Shown piece after piece: positions 55,365 to 63,086 of a stretch of DNA of 64,000 nt; the first letter of the stretch is position 1, and the number at the start of each line of letters is the position of its first letter. The notes beneath the pieces were generated by a model. It searched no databases. It was not told the origin of the DNA and worked only from the letters and a program-made list of their open reading frames with translations. The position numbers and the translations under genes were made by a program. The DNA comes from Flavobacteriales bacterium. Lineage in GTDB: Bacteria > Bacteroidota > Bacteroidia > Flavobacteriales_E > Vicingaceae. The stretch spans positions 124,001-188,000 of the forward strand of contig JACJZB010000005.1 of NCBI GenBank assembly GCA_020635815.1, read 5' to 3'.

Positions 55365-55464
55365 TTTACACCTCTTTTTTTAATATCTAAGATATTATCT
55401 TGGTTTTCCTGTTATTTTGTTTAAGATGAACTACTAATATAATAATTTCAATTTGAAATTACTA

Positions 55465-56703
55465 TTAACCCTCAAATTCTTCTCTAAGGATATTCATTAC
55501 ATCTTCAACTGTTTCAATTTCAAGATCAGTTCTTCGAACTAATTCTTCAACTGATTGTTCTAATACACTCTTTGCAGAATCGCAACCAACTGATTTTAAT
55601 TCAGCAATCACCCAATCTTCTATTTCGTCAGCAAATTCATCTAATGCTACATCATCTGCATCATCATCTACATCTCTGTAAACATCTATTTCAAAACCTA
55701 CTAATTTACCAGCTAATTTAATATTATAACCTCCTTTACCGATAGCTAATGAAACTTGGTCGGGCTTTAAAAATACTTCAGCTCTATTGTTTTCTCTATC
55801 TAATTTAATAGCTGTAATTTTTGCTGGACTTAATGAACGTTGAATATACAATTCAATATTATTGGTGTAATTAATTACATCAATATTCTCGTTTCTTAAC
55901 TCTCTAACTATACCATGAATTCTTGCTCCTTTCATTCCCACACACGCTCCAACTGGGTCTATTCTATCATCGTAAGATTCTACCGCAACTTTTGCTCTCT
56001 CTCCAGGCTCTCTTACTATGTTTTTAATCGTAATTAATCCATCATAAATTTCTGGAACTTCTAATTCGAACAAACGCTCTAAGAACAATGGTGATGTTCT
56101 TGACAAGATAATTAACGGCTTATTGTTTTTCATCTCAACTCTCACTACTACTGCTCTTACGGTATCACCCTTTTTAAATCTATCGCTGTTTATTTGTTCT
56201 GTTTTTGGTAAAATCAACTCATTATCCTCATCGTCAAGAATTAAAATTTCACGTTTCCAAACTTGGTAAACTTCACCAGTAATTAAATCACCAACCCTAT
56301 CTTTATATTGTTTGTAAATGTTATCTTTTTCTAATTCAAGCACTTTAGACATTAAATTTTGACGTAATGACAACACTGCTCTACGACCAAAATCTTCCAT
56401 CTTCACCTCTTCTGAAACCTCTTCTCCAATTTCAAAATCAGGCTCAATTTTAATCGCATCAGAATAGGCTATTTCTTTATTATCATCCTCAACTTCTCCA
56501 TCTGGAACAATTTCTCTGTTTCTCCAAATTTCTAAATCTCCTTTATCAACATTAACAATAAAGTCAAAGTTGTCATCATCTCCAAACCTTTTTTTAATGG
56601 TACTTCTAAAAACGCTTTCTAGAATACTCATTAAAGTTGCTCTATCTATGTCTTTAAATTCTTTAAATTCTTGAAACGAATCTATTAAGCTTAAACTTTC
56701 CAT
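55465..56703 (-). CDS. nusA: Transcription termination/antitermination factor NusA
   Basis: 412 residues with an N-terminal RNA-polymerase-binding domain, an S1 domain (about residues 130-200), two KH domains (around 230-350; GACVGMKGARIHGIV and LAIGKGGYNIKLAGK) and a short acidic tail without the long E. coli acidic repeats. It modulates pausing and termination. The start is 7 bp after the rimP stop. Together with rimP and infB it forms a conserved translation-transcription operon. Confidence 0.97.
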   Translation of the reverse strand: MESLSLIDSFQEFKEFKDIDRATLMSILESVFRSTIKKRFGDDDNFDFIVNVDKGDLEIWRNREIVPDGEVEDDNKEIAYSDAIKIEPDFEIGEEVSEEVKMEDFGRRAVLSLRQNLMSKVLELEKDNIYKQYKDRVGDLITGEVYQVWKREILILDDEDNELILPKTEQINSDRFKKGDTVRAVVVRVEMKNNKPLIILSRTSPLFLERLFELEVPEIYDGLITIKNIVREPGERAKVAVESYDDRIDPVGACVGMKGARIHGIVRELRNENIDVINYTNNIELYIQRSLSPAKITAIKLDRENNRAEVFLKPDQVSLAIGKGGYNIKLAGKLVGFEIDVYRDVDDDADDVALDEFADEIEDWVIAELKSVGCDSAKSVLEQSVEELVRRTDLEIETVEDVMNILREEFEG

Positions 56704-56710
56704 ATCAAAT

Positions 56711-57178
56711 TTATTTAAACGATATTATTATTGTTGTTTCTTTTATATTAGTAAATGGTACAATTTCTTGTTTCGTAATTTTTTCTTTTTTCTTTTTCCC
56801 TTCTATCTTTTGTTTAAAAGAATGTTCAAGGGTTATTTTTTCGGCATCAACTTCTATTAATGTGCCTTTTACAACCTGCCCTTCGTTTGGAACAACCTTA
56901 ACTTCTCTTCCAATATTTTTTTCATATTGTTGAAAAACTCTAAAAGGTTTATCTAGTCCTGGTGAAGAAACATGTAATTCAAAATCTTCTTCTTCTCTAT
57001 CTAAATTATGTTCAATTTGTCTGCTAAAATCAACACAATCTTTAATTGTAATACCCTCATATCCATCCAACTCAATATTTATAATATTGCCTGGCAATAT
57101 TTCTAAATCAACTAAAAAGAACTCTTCATCTTTTAGTTTTTCATCAATCAGACTTAATATTTGTTCTTTTGTAATCAT
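56711..57178 (-). CDS. rimP: Ribosome maturation factor RimP
   Basis: 155 residues, needed for 30S maturation. The N-terminal domain shows NIINIELDGYEGITIKDCV and HNLDREEEDFELHVSSPG, followed by the SH3-like C-domain (NEGQVVKGTLIEVDAEKITL). The usual partner genes nusA and infB follow. It has a terminator-like hairpin directly before its start codon. Confidence 0.96.
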   Translation of the reverse strand: MITKEQILSLIDEKLKDEEFFLVDLEILPGNIINIELDGYEGITIKDCVDFSRQIEHNLDREEEDFELHVSSPGLDKPFRVFQQYEKNIGREVKVVPNEGQVVKGTLIEVDAEKITLEHSFKQKIEGKKKKEKITKQEIVPFTNIKETTIIISFK

Positions 57179-57189
57179 TCTTTTGAATA

Positions 57190-57217
57190 AAAAGAGGGGA
57201 CGTTAGTCCCCTCTTTT
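57190..57217 (-). terminator. Terminator hairpin between rplI and rimP, or leader attenuator
   Basis: An 11-bp perfect stem (AAAAGAGGGGA against TCCCCTCTTTT) closed by C-G over a GTTA loop; on the minus strand it is followed by TTTTTATT. It ends the S6-S18-L9 message, but the predicted rimP promoter lies upstream of it, so the hairpin would also be in the rimP leader. Confidence 0.8.
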
Positions 57218-57242
57218 GTTCGTTCTCTTATTGTTTCTGATG

Positions 57243-57273
57243 CAAAAGTAATAATTTATTACTAATACTACAA
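57243..57273 (-). promoter_or_regulatory. Promoter of rimP-nusA-infB
   Basis: TTG (57273-57271), 20 bases, TACTTTTG (57250-57243), an exact TAnnTTTG. The predicted transcript begins near 57236 and meets the hairpin 57217-57190 about 20 bases later. Confidence 0.6.
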
Positions 57274-57280
57274 GAAATTC

Positions 57281-57730
57281 TTATTTATCTTCAACAACTT
57301 CGAATTTTACTGTAGCATCAACATCTTTATGCAATCTAATGTCTGCTTCATAAGCTCCAAGATTCTTGATTGGCTCTCCTTTAATTTTGATATACTTTCT
57401 TTCGATAGTAAATCCTAATTTCTCGATTGCCTCAGCTAATTGAATTGTGTTAATAGATCCAAAGATTTTCCCTTTTTCACCAGCTTTAGCACCAACTTTA
57501 ACAACAGTTTCTTTTAATGCATTAGCAGTTTTAACAGCTTCTTCTTTAACTTTTTTGTCTTTAACAGCTCTTTGCTTAAGGTTCTCCTCAAGCACTTTCA
57601 ATGCTGACTTAGTAGCTAAACTTGCCACACCTTTAGGAATTAAATAGTTTCTTCCGTAGCCATTTTTAACATCAACTACTTCATCTTTAAACCCTAAGTT
57701 TTCTATATTTTCTTTTAATATAACTTTCAT
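57281..57730 (-). CDS. rplI: Ribosomal protein bL9
   Basis: 149 residues: the N-domain (MKVILKENIENLGFKDEVVDVKNGYGRNYLIP type) and the long connecting helix with KQRAVKDKKVKEEAVKT, then the C-domain ending in KFEVVEDK. Structural protein of the 50S subunit. Third gene of the S6-S18-L9 operon. Confidence 0.98.
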   Translation of the reverse strand: MKVILKENIENLGFKDEVVDVKNGYGRNYLIPKGVASLATKSALKVLEENLKQRAVKDKKVKEEAVKTANALKETVVKVGAKAGEKGKIFGSINTIQLAEAIEKLGFTIERKYIKIKGEPIKNLGAYEADIRLHKDVDATVKFEVVEDK

Positions 57731-57745
57731 CTTATAGCCTCCTAA

Positions 57746-58015
57746 TTATTTTAACATATCAGCTACATAAGGCATTAACGCCAAATGTCTAGCTCTCTTA
57801 ATTGCTTGACCAACTTTTCTTTGGTACTTTAAAGATGTTCCAGTAATTCTTCTTGGCAACACTTTACCTTGTTCGTTTACAAATTGAAGTAAAAACTTTT
57901 CGTCTTTATAATCAATATATTTTATTTTATTTTTCTTAAATCTACAGTATTTCTCTCTATCTAATTCAATATTAGGAGGAGTAAGATATCTTATTTCTGA
58001 AGTATTTTCTGACAT
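57746..58015 (-). CDS. rpsR: Ribosomal protein bS18
   Basis: 89 residues with the conserved core DYKDEKFLLQFVNEQGKVLP and RRITGTSLKYQRKVGQAIKR. It binds next to bS6 on the 30S platform. It has no zinc-binding cysteines. It lies between rpsF and rplI with small spacers. Confidence 0.97.
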   Translation of the reverse strand: MSENTSEIRYLTPPNIELDREKYCRFKKNKIKYIDYKDEKFLLQFVNEQGKVLPRRITGTSLKYQRKVGQAIKRARHLALMPYVADMLK

Positions 58016-58039
58016 AACTTAAATTTTTAGGGATTAAAA

Positions 58040-58375
58040 TTATTTTGAATTTCTTTTTGGTCTTGATTCTGCGAAAGCAATTGCGTGCTTATCCATAGAA
58101 ACAGTTAAGAAACGCATTACCTTTTCGTCTCTTTTCAAACTTAATTCATAGTCTGCAATTATTGCACCTTCAGCCTCAAATTCAAATAAATGGTAAAATC
58201 CGGTTGATTTTTTTTGAATAGGGTAAGCCAACTTACGCAGCCCCCAATCTTCTTCGTGCAAAATTTTTGCACCAGCTTCTTTCAGCTTGTTCTTCATTGT
58301 TCCTACTGCTTCCTTTACCTGTTCACCAGATAAAACGGGAGTTAAAATGAAAACAGTTTCGTAACGTTTTGTCAT
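58040..58375 (-). CDS. rpsF: Ribosomal protein bS6
   Basis: 111 residues with the family core RYETVFILTPVLSGEQVKEA, a LRKLAYPIQKKSTGFYHLF strand and the end of the beta sheet. It forms the S6-S18 heterodimer on the 30S platform. First gene of the operon. Confidence 0.97.
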   Translation of the reverse strand: MTKRYETVFILTPVLSGEQVKEAVGTMKNKLKEAGAKILHEEDWGLRKLAYPIQKKSTGFYHLFEFEAEGAIIADYELSLKRDEKVMRFLTVSMDKHAIAFAESRPKRNSK

Positions 58376-58417
58376 TTTTTAATAATTTAATTTATAATAC
58401 TTTTTTTAAAAGGACGG

Positions 58418-58448
58418 CAAAAATACAAAAAGTTAACCTACAATCAAA
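58418..58448 (-). promoter_or_regulatory. Promoter of the S6-S18-L9 operon
   Basis: On the minus strand TTTG (58448-58445), 19 bases, TATTTTTG (58425-58418): a full match to the Bacteroidota consensus and spacing, 43 bp before rpsF. Confidence 0.75.
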
Positions 58449-58509
58449 CAATTATTTACATCAAAATCAATTCTTTAATAAAAAAAGTTATTTTGTTCAT
58501 CTTTTAATG

Positions 58510-58541
58510 TTGATTTCTAACTTATTTTTTTCATATCTTTG
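58510..58541 (+). promoter_or_regulatory. Promoter of the T9SS exported protein gene
   Basis: TTG at 58510-58512, 21 bases, TATCTTTG at 58534-58541 (exact TAnnTTTG), 49 bp before the start codon. Confidence 0.7.
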
Positions 58542-58589
58542 TTGTTATAACACGTTAACTATTAATTTATTAATCAAATACTTACACTT

Positions 58590-60335
58590 ATGAAAAAAAC
58601 ATTACTTTCTTTAAGCTTTTTGGCATTATTTGGTATCTCTACCAATGCTCAAACAGTTTTATTTACGGATAGCTTTGAAACCTACACTACTGCTGGATAC
58701 ATTGCACAACAAGCTACTCCTGCTTGGACTACATGGAGCAATGCACCAGGAACTGCTGAAGATGGTGTAGTTTCAGAAGATTTTGCAAATAGCGGAATTA
58801 AATCTGGGTTAATTAGTGGAACAAATGATATGATTTTACCCTTAGGCAATAAAACTAGTGGTAAATTTAGTGTATCTTTTTACTACTACATTCCTTCAGG
58901 ATTTGGAGGATACTTCAACTTACAGCATTTTCAAGCACCAGGTAACCAGTGGGCTAGCGAAGTTTATTTTGGAAATGGAGGGGCTGGTAATATTGTTGCA
59001 AATAATGTTACTACCAATTTTACTCATCCAAACGATCAATGGATTTTTATAGAAAACCATGTTGATATTGACAATGACACTGCTGCTTTATTTATTGATG
59101 GAACACACATCGTAACTTGGCCTTTCGCAACACAAGCAAGTGGTGGAGCAGGAGCTGCTCAACTAGGTGGTGTAAACTTTTATGCAGGAGCTATAACCGG
59201 TCAAACGCCAAAATACTATATGGATGATGTAACTTTTACAGAGTTGGTTTTACCTTTAACTCCTCCAACGATTAATGTAGATGCTACTGACATTTACTCA
59301 AATGGACAAGCTCCTGAATCGTTTAACATTACGAATGCAGGACAACAGGATATGGATTTTATAGCTTATCCTACTTACCCATTTGATGTTAACAATATCG
59401 CTACTACTCCAGTAGTTACTGCCTTAACTCATGATGTAAGTGGCTTCACTTCTGGATTAGGTGGTTTTTCAGCTGATATTACTGTGAAAGCTGCAAACAA
59501 ATTCACTCCTTCGTTCTTAGAATCAGCTATTGGACAAGAAATTACTTCGGTTGATGTTCAAATTAATGATGTTGCAACAAATGCTGCTCTTTTAGTTTAC
59601 GAAAGAGGTTCGTACATTACTCCTGGGCCAGGTAATTTATTGCATAACATTCCTTTCAATATTACATCTGCTGGCGAAAACGTAAATGTTGCTCTTCCTT
59701 CAGCTCTTTATATTGATGGTAATGATTTATGGATTGGTTACGTGTGTGATGCTGACTCAGGAACTTATCCTTTAGGTTTAGATGCAGGACCAAGAACAAG
59801 TGGTGTTAACTGGATTTCTACAGGGCCAGGATGGTCTGAGTACAACGCTACGGTTGATGCTAACTTAGTTATTAATGCTAACCTTCAAGGAAGTCCTATT
59901 CAAAAATGGTTAACAGTTTCTCCTATGTCAGGAATGTTAACTCCTTCTCAATCTCAACAAATTGATTTAACATTTAACACTACAGGTTTAACCCCTGGAA
60001 ACTATTTATCAGTTGTTGAAATAGGTTCTAACGACCCTAACTTAGAATATACATCTGTAAACGTTCATCTAACTGTAACAACAGGAATTAATGACAATGA
60101 TGCTAAAATTGGTGTAATGACTTATCCTAACCCTACAACTGAAAACATCAATATTAAAGCTGATGCTAAAATTGATGTGGTTTCAATTTATGGTATGAAT
60201 GGTCAATTAGTAAAAACTATTCAAGTTAATGCTAATACTGCTTTGGTTAAAGTAAATGATTTAGCTAAAGGAAATTATGTTTTAGATATTAAAACAGGAA
60301 ACAATATTATTAAAAGAAATATTGTTGTTCAGTAG
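58590..60335 (+). CDS. Exported protein with T9SS type A sorting domain
   Basis: 581 residues: signal peptide (KKTLLSLSFLALFGISTNAQ), a concanavalin-like beta-sandwich (about residues 22-210; DSFETYTTAGYIAQQ at the start, YYMDDVTF at the end), a middle region of unknown type with an immunoglobulin-like element (SPMSGMLTPSQSQQIDL) and a C-terminal sorting domain (GVMTYPNPTTENINIK, LAKGNYVLDIKTG, IIKRNIVVQ). Secreted through type IX. Probably binds polysaccharide or another surface ligand; not proven by motif. Transcribed alone and ended by a strong terminator. Confidence 0.85.
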   Translation: MKKTLLSLSFLALFGISTNAQTVLFTDSFETYTTAGYIAQQATPAWTTWSNAPGTAEDGVVSEDFANSGIKSGLISGTNDMILPLGNKTSGKFSVSFYYYIPSGFGGYFNLQHFQAPGNQWASEVYFGNGGAGNIVANNVTTNFTHPNDQWIFIENHVDIDNDTAALFIDGTHIVTWPFATQASGGAGAAQLGGVNFYAGAITGQTPKYYMDDVTFTELVLPLTPPTINVDATDIYSNGQAPESFNITNAGQQDMDFIAYPTYPFDVNNIATTPVVTALTHDVSGFTSGLGGFSADITVKAANKFTPSFLESAIGQEITSVDVQINDVATNAALLVYERGSYITPGPGNLLHNIPFNITSAGENVNVALPSALYIDGNDLWIGYVCDADSGTYPLGLDAGPRTSGVNWISTGPGWSEYNATVDANLVINANLQGSPIQKWLTVSPMSGMLTPSQSQQIDLTFNTTGLTPGNYLSVVEIGSNDPNLEYTSVNVHLTVTTGINDNDAKIGVMTYPNPTTENINIKADAKIDVVSIYGMNGQLVKTIQVNANTALVKVNDLAKGNYVLDIKTGNNIIKRNIVVQ

Positions 60336-60358
60336 TAATATTAATTGCTAAAAAGTAG

Positions 60359-60392
60359 AGAGGCGAATCAAATTGATTCGCCTCTTTTTTTT
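60359..60392 (+). terminator. Intrinsic terminator of the T9SS gene
   Basis: A 12-bp perfect stem (AGAGGCGAATCA against TGATTCGCCTCT) with an AAT loop, followed directly by eight further T before GT. Confidence 0.92.
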
Positions 60393-60448
60393 GTCAAAAC
60401 TTGTTAAAAACTAATGTAAAGTTATTCATCAGAAAAAATTATAAAACT

Positions 60449-60456
60449 TATATTTG
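60449..60456 (+). promoter_or_regulatory. Candidate -7 element of dnaX
   Basis: TATATTTG, an exact TAnnTTTG, 17 bp before the start. No clear -33 at the standard distance. Confidence 0.4.
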
Positions 60457-60473
60457 CTCTTTAGGTAAAAAAA

Positions 60474-61589
60474 ATGGAAAATTTTGTTGTATCAGCCAGA
60501 AAGTACCGCCCAGTAACGTTTGATTCTGTTGTTGGACAAGGCTCTATTACATCTACCTTAAAAAATGCCATCAAAACAGAACACCTTGCTCAAGCCTTTT
60601 TATTCTGCGGTCCTAGAGGTGTTGGAAAAACAACTTGTGCAAGAATTTTAGCAAAAACTATCAATTGCTTTAATATCACAGAAGGCATTGAAGCTTGTGA
60701 TGAATGTGAATCATGTAAATCATTTAACGACGGTCATTCTTTAAATGTTTACGAGTTAGATGCTGCCTCTAACAACTCTGTAGATGAAATTAGAAACTTA
60801 ATTAGTCAAGTAAGCTTTGCCCCGCAATTAGGAACACACAAGGTTTATATTATTGATGAAGTTCACATGCTCTCACCATCAGCTTTTAATGCTTTTTTAA
60901 AGACATTAGAAGAACCACCAAAACATGCTATTTTTATTTTAGCAACCACAGAAAAACATAAAATCATACCTACAATACTATCAAGATGTCAAATTTTTGA
61001 CTTTAATCGTATTCAAATAGAGGACATTGCTTCACATTTAGGTTATATTGCAGAAAAAGAAAGTATAACAGCAGAACCTGACGCACTGCATATTATTGCT
61101 CAAAAAGCAGATGGTGCATTGAGAGATGCTCTTTCTATTTTCGATCAGATTGTAAGTTTTTCGGGAAATAATATTACTTATCAGGATGTAATTGACAATT
61201 TAAACATACTTGATTATGACTATTATTTCAAACTAACAGATGCTATTTTTACCAAAAACATAAGTGAATGCTTGTTGATTTTTAATGAAATATTAAATAA
61301 AGGTTTTGATGGTCATAATTTTATAAATGGCTTAGCTGAACATATCAGGAATTTATTGGTTTGTCAAGATACTGCAACCATAAGTCTGCTTGAGGTTGGC
61401 GAGAACATAAAAGAAAAATACAAGCAGCAAGCTCAAAGTAATTCTACTCCGATTTACCTTGAGTTTTTAAACATTATTTCTAAAGCAGATACTTCTTACA
61501 AAAGCAGTAAAAATCATCGCTTACTGGTAGAAATTATGTTGATGCAATTGTGCTCTGCAAGTACAGACATACAAAAAAAAAAGTCTTAA
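60474..61589 (+). CDS. dnaX: DNA polymerase III gamma (dnaX, zero-frame product)
   Basis: 371 residues, the clamp-loader ATPase part of dnaX. Walker A GPRGVGKTT, a zinc module (CFNITEGIEACDECESC), Walker B IIDEVHML and the SRC sensor motif are present, then domains II and III. The frame ends at KKKS and a stop right after a run of ten A. In the -1 frame the sequence continues for another 210 residues as a normal tau-type tail, so this ORF most likely makes the short gamma form while frameshifting makes tau (about 579 residues). A homopolymer sequencing error is the alternative. Confidence 0.93.
   Translation: MENFVVSARKYRPVTFDSVVGQGSITSTLKNAIKTEHLAQAFLFCGPRGVGKTTCARILAKTINCFNITEGIEACDECESCKSFNDGHSLNVYELDAASNNSVDEIRNLISQVSFAPQLGTHKVYIIDEVHMLSPSAFNAFLKTLEEPPKHAIFILATTEKHKIIPTILSRCQIFDFNRIQIEDIASHLGYIAEKESITAEPDALHIIAQKADGALRDALSIFDQIVSFSGNNITYQDVIDNLNILDYDYYFKLTDAIFTKNISECLLIFNEILNKGFDGHNFINGLAEHIRNLLVCQDTATISLLEVGENIKEKYKQQAQSNSTPIYLEFLNIISKADTSYKSSKNHRLLVEIMLMQLCSASTDIQKKKS
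61577..61583 (+). promoter_or_regulatory. Slippery heptamer A AAA AAG in dnaX
   Basis: In phase with the zero frame (Lys codons AAA, AAG) and inside a run of ten A (61573-61582). Two codons later comes TCT TAA. A -1 slip gives AAA GTC TTA and keeps the frame open to 62212. No strong downstream hairpin or upstream Shine-Dalgarno-like stimulator was recognised, so transcriptional slippage on the A run is also possible. Confidence 0.75.
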
Positions 61590-62212
61590 TTAACCTGCCC
61601 TTTAAAACTAAAAAGCCAGCACAACCTCAACAATCACCACAAGTTTCCCCATCTCCAAAAGTTAATCAACCAAGCTTAACTCCACAAAAAGAAACTGAAC
61701 CTGCAGCTGTAAAAAAACCTACTCCATCCTTAAAAAATACATCTAACATATCATTTTCTGATTCAATTTCTATAAAGAAAGCGGCAGCTACAAAAGAAAC
61801 TGAAAAAGATTTAAATCTAGACTTATCAGTAAAACCAACAGAACCATTTACTGCTGATGCTTTTGCTAAAAAATGGAATCAATATAAAAACTTATTGTTG
61901 AAGGAAGGAAAATCAAGCTTAGCGAGTGTTTTTGAAACTTCTCCTCTTATAGAAGGAAATGAAATAACTGTAACATTAGAAAATAAGGCTTTAGATGATG
62001 AGTTTAACGCTCAAAAATCTGAACTACTAGATTTTATCCGAAAAGAATTAAATAATTATAGTATCTCTATAAATACAACCATCAATAAAGATGTGATGAT
62101 AAAAAAAGCTTACACCCCTCAAGAAAAGTTCATGAAAATGAGTGAGAAAAATCCTGCTCTTATCAACTTAGCTAAAGCTTTTGATGCTGAAATTGGCTAC
62201 CCTTTGGATTAA
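61580..62212 (+). CDS. dnaX: Tau-specific C-terminal region of dnaX (-1 frame)
   Basis: 210 residues in the -1 frame: a Pro/Gln/Lys-rich linker (PAQPQQSPQVSPSPKVNQPS) and a compact end domain (AFAKKWNQYKNLLLKEGKSS, ALDDEFNAQKSELLDFIRKE) as in tau. No proper start codon precedes it, only a GTG inside dnaX at 61550, so it is best read as the tau part made by frameshifting. Tau links clamp loader and polymerase. Confidence 0.85.
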   Translation, partial: KVLINLPFKTKKPAQPQQSPQVSPSPKVNQPSLTPQKETEPAAVKKPTPSLKNTSNISFSDSISIKKAAATKETEKDLNLDLSVKPTEPFTADAFAKKWNQYKNLLLKEGKSSLASVFETSPLIEGNEITVTLENKALDDEFNAQKSELLDFIRKELNNYSISINTTINKDVMIKKAYTPQEKFMKMSEKNPALINLAKAFDAEIGYPLD

Positions 62213-62219
62213 TTGACAG

Positions 62220-62624
62220 AAACACATACTTTATTAAAACAAAAAAGCTCCACTAAAAAGTGAAGCTTAATTTCTGTGGGCGATGAGAGCCTGTTCCGAA
62301 TTCGTTTCGGAAGATTCGAACCCCCGACCCTTCCGAAGTAAATTCGGAATGCTCTGAACCTTCTGATAGCTATCGGAAAAGAGTTAATCTGCATCAATTA
62401 ACCACTCAATATATTTTCTAGATTTCTTCTTTTTTATTTCTTTTTCCCTGAGCACCGCTTCCTCTTTTGTATTATACTCTTCTTTATAAACAAGCATCCA
62501 ATCTCCTATGCCTCCCGTAAAACCTTTATGATTTGAATTATGCTTTAATATTCTTTTTTGTAATTCATCACAAGTATAACCTGTGTAATACTTATCTAAT
62601 GTTGATGAATATAAAATATAAACG
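62220..62624. repeat. 405-bp tandem unit 1 (tRNA-Val remnant plus GIY-YIG)
   Basis: Starts AAACACATACTTTATTA and is followed after exactly 405 bp by a near-identical unit. Holds a terminator hairpin, a tRNA-Val remnant and most of a small GIY-YIG gene whose start codon lies in the first bases of the next unit. Differences from unit 2 are only a handful of single bases. Confidence 0.92.
62277..62360 (-). pseudogene. tRNA-Val remnant with palindromic inserts (unit 1)
   Basis: On the minus strand it begins GGTTCAGAGC (D-arm 3' part), keeps an anticodon-like TAC, GGGTCGGGGGTTCGAATC (variable and T arm), and ends CATCGCCCA like the intact tRNA. The 5' acceptor and D-arm half is gone. The anticodon stem is replaced by TTCCGAA/TTCGGAA (62331-62349), and a second such palindrome (62294-62312) splits the T arm from the acceptor. 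Not a working tRNA. Confidence 0.85.
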
Positions 62625-62632
62625 AAACACAT
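62384..62632 (-). CDS. Small GIY-YIG nuclease (repeat unit 1)
   Basis: 82 residues: FVYILYSSTLDKYYTGYT (the GIY-YIG strands, here VYI...YTG), the Arg-containing helix LQKRILKHN, and the Glu in REKEIKKKK as the metal-binding residue. It is close to the YhbQ/UPF0213 group of stand-alone GIY-YIG proteins. It stops directly before a tRNA-Val remnant. Almost identical to the copy at 62789-63037 (one residue near the C-terminus, Asp against Gly). A nuclease is expected from the family; target unknown. Confidence 0.9.
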   Translation of the reverse strand: MCFVYILYSSTLDKYYTGYTCDELQKRILKHNSNHKGFTGGIGDWMLVYKEEYNTKEEAVLREKEIKKKKSRKYIEWLIDAD

Positions 62633-63029
62633 ACTTTATTAAAACAAAAAAGCTCCACTAAAAAGTGAAGCTTAATTTCTGTGGGCGATGAGAGCCTGTT
62701 CCGAACTCGTTTCGGAAGATTCGAACCCCCGACCCTTCCGAAGTAAATTCGGAATGCTCTGAACCTTCTGATAGCTATCGGAAAAGAGTTAATCTGCACC
62801 AATTAACCACTCAATATATTTTCTAGATTTCTTCTTTTTTATTTCTTTCTCTCTGAGCACTGCTTCCTCTTTTGTATTATACTCTTCTTTATAAACAAGC
62901 ATCCAATCTCCTATGCCTCCCGTAAAACCTTTATGATTTGAATTATGCTTTAATATTCTTTTTTGTAATTCATCACAAGTATAACCTGTGTAATACTTAT
63001 CTAATGTTGATGAATATAAAATATAAACG
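62625..63029. repeat. 405-bp tandem unit 2
   Basis: Second copy of the unit. A third, partial copy (63030-63097) runs from AAACACATAC to GGGCGATGAG and then merges into the intact tRNA-Val gene, showing that the unit contains the 3' end and terminator of that tRNA. Confidence 0.92.
62682..62765 (-). pseudogene. tRNA-Val remnant with palindromic inserts (unit 2)
   Basis: The same structure as the remnant 405 bp away (palindromes at 62699-62717 and 62736-62754); differs by one base in the first palindrome loop. Directly follows the GIY-YIG stop on the minus strand after a CCGATAGCTATC palindrome. Confidence 0.85.
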
Positions 63030-63037
63030 AAACACAT
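62789..63037 (-). CDS. Small GIY-YIG nuclease (repeat unit 2)
   Basis: 82 residues, the twin of the gene at 62384-62632, with Gly for Asp at residue 81. Both active-site regions (VYI, YTGYT, Arg in QKRI, Glu in EKEIK) are intact in both copies, so neither shows decay. It begins 15 bp after the terminator of the intact tRNA-Val and may be read from the tRNA promoter by readthrough or from its own. The intactness of both open frames implies recent duplication or selection. Confidence 0.9.
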   Translation of the reverse strand: MCFVYILYSSTLDKYYTGYTCDELQKRILKHNSNHKGFTGGIGDWMLVYKEEYNTKEEAVLREKEIKKKKSRKYIEWLIGAD

Positions 63038-63054
63038 ACTTTATTAAAACAAAA

Positions 63055-63078
63055 AAGCTTCACTAAAAAGTGAAGCTT
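63055..63078 (-). terminator. Terminator of tRNA-Val
   Basis: AAGCTTCACT and AGTGAAGCTT form a perfect 10-bp stem with a 4-base loop, followed on the minus strand by TTTTTTG. The same hairpin with one base change occurs in both 405-bp units. Confidence 0.88.
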
Positions 63079-63086
63079 AATTTCTG

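Noticed and set aside
61550..62212. A separate gene starting at GTG 61550 downstream of dnaX
   Set aside because: The protein is the tau-type tail of DnaX and its start lies inside dnaX; frameshifting at the A run explains it better.
62209..62397. A 62-residue minus-strand open frame, and its twin at 62596-62802, in the GIY-YIG repeats
   Set aside because: They are translations of the tRNA-Val remnants and terminator sequence, not genes; the residues repeat exactly because the DNA repeats.
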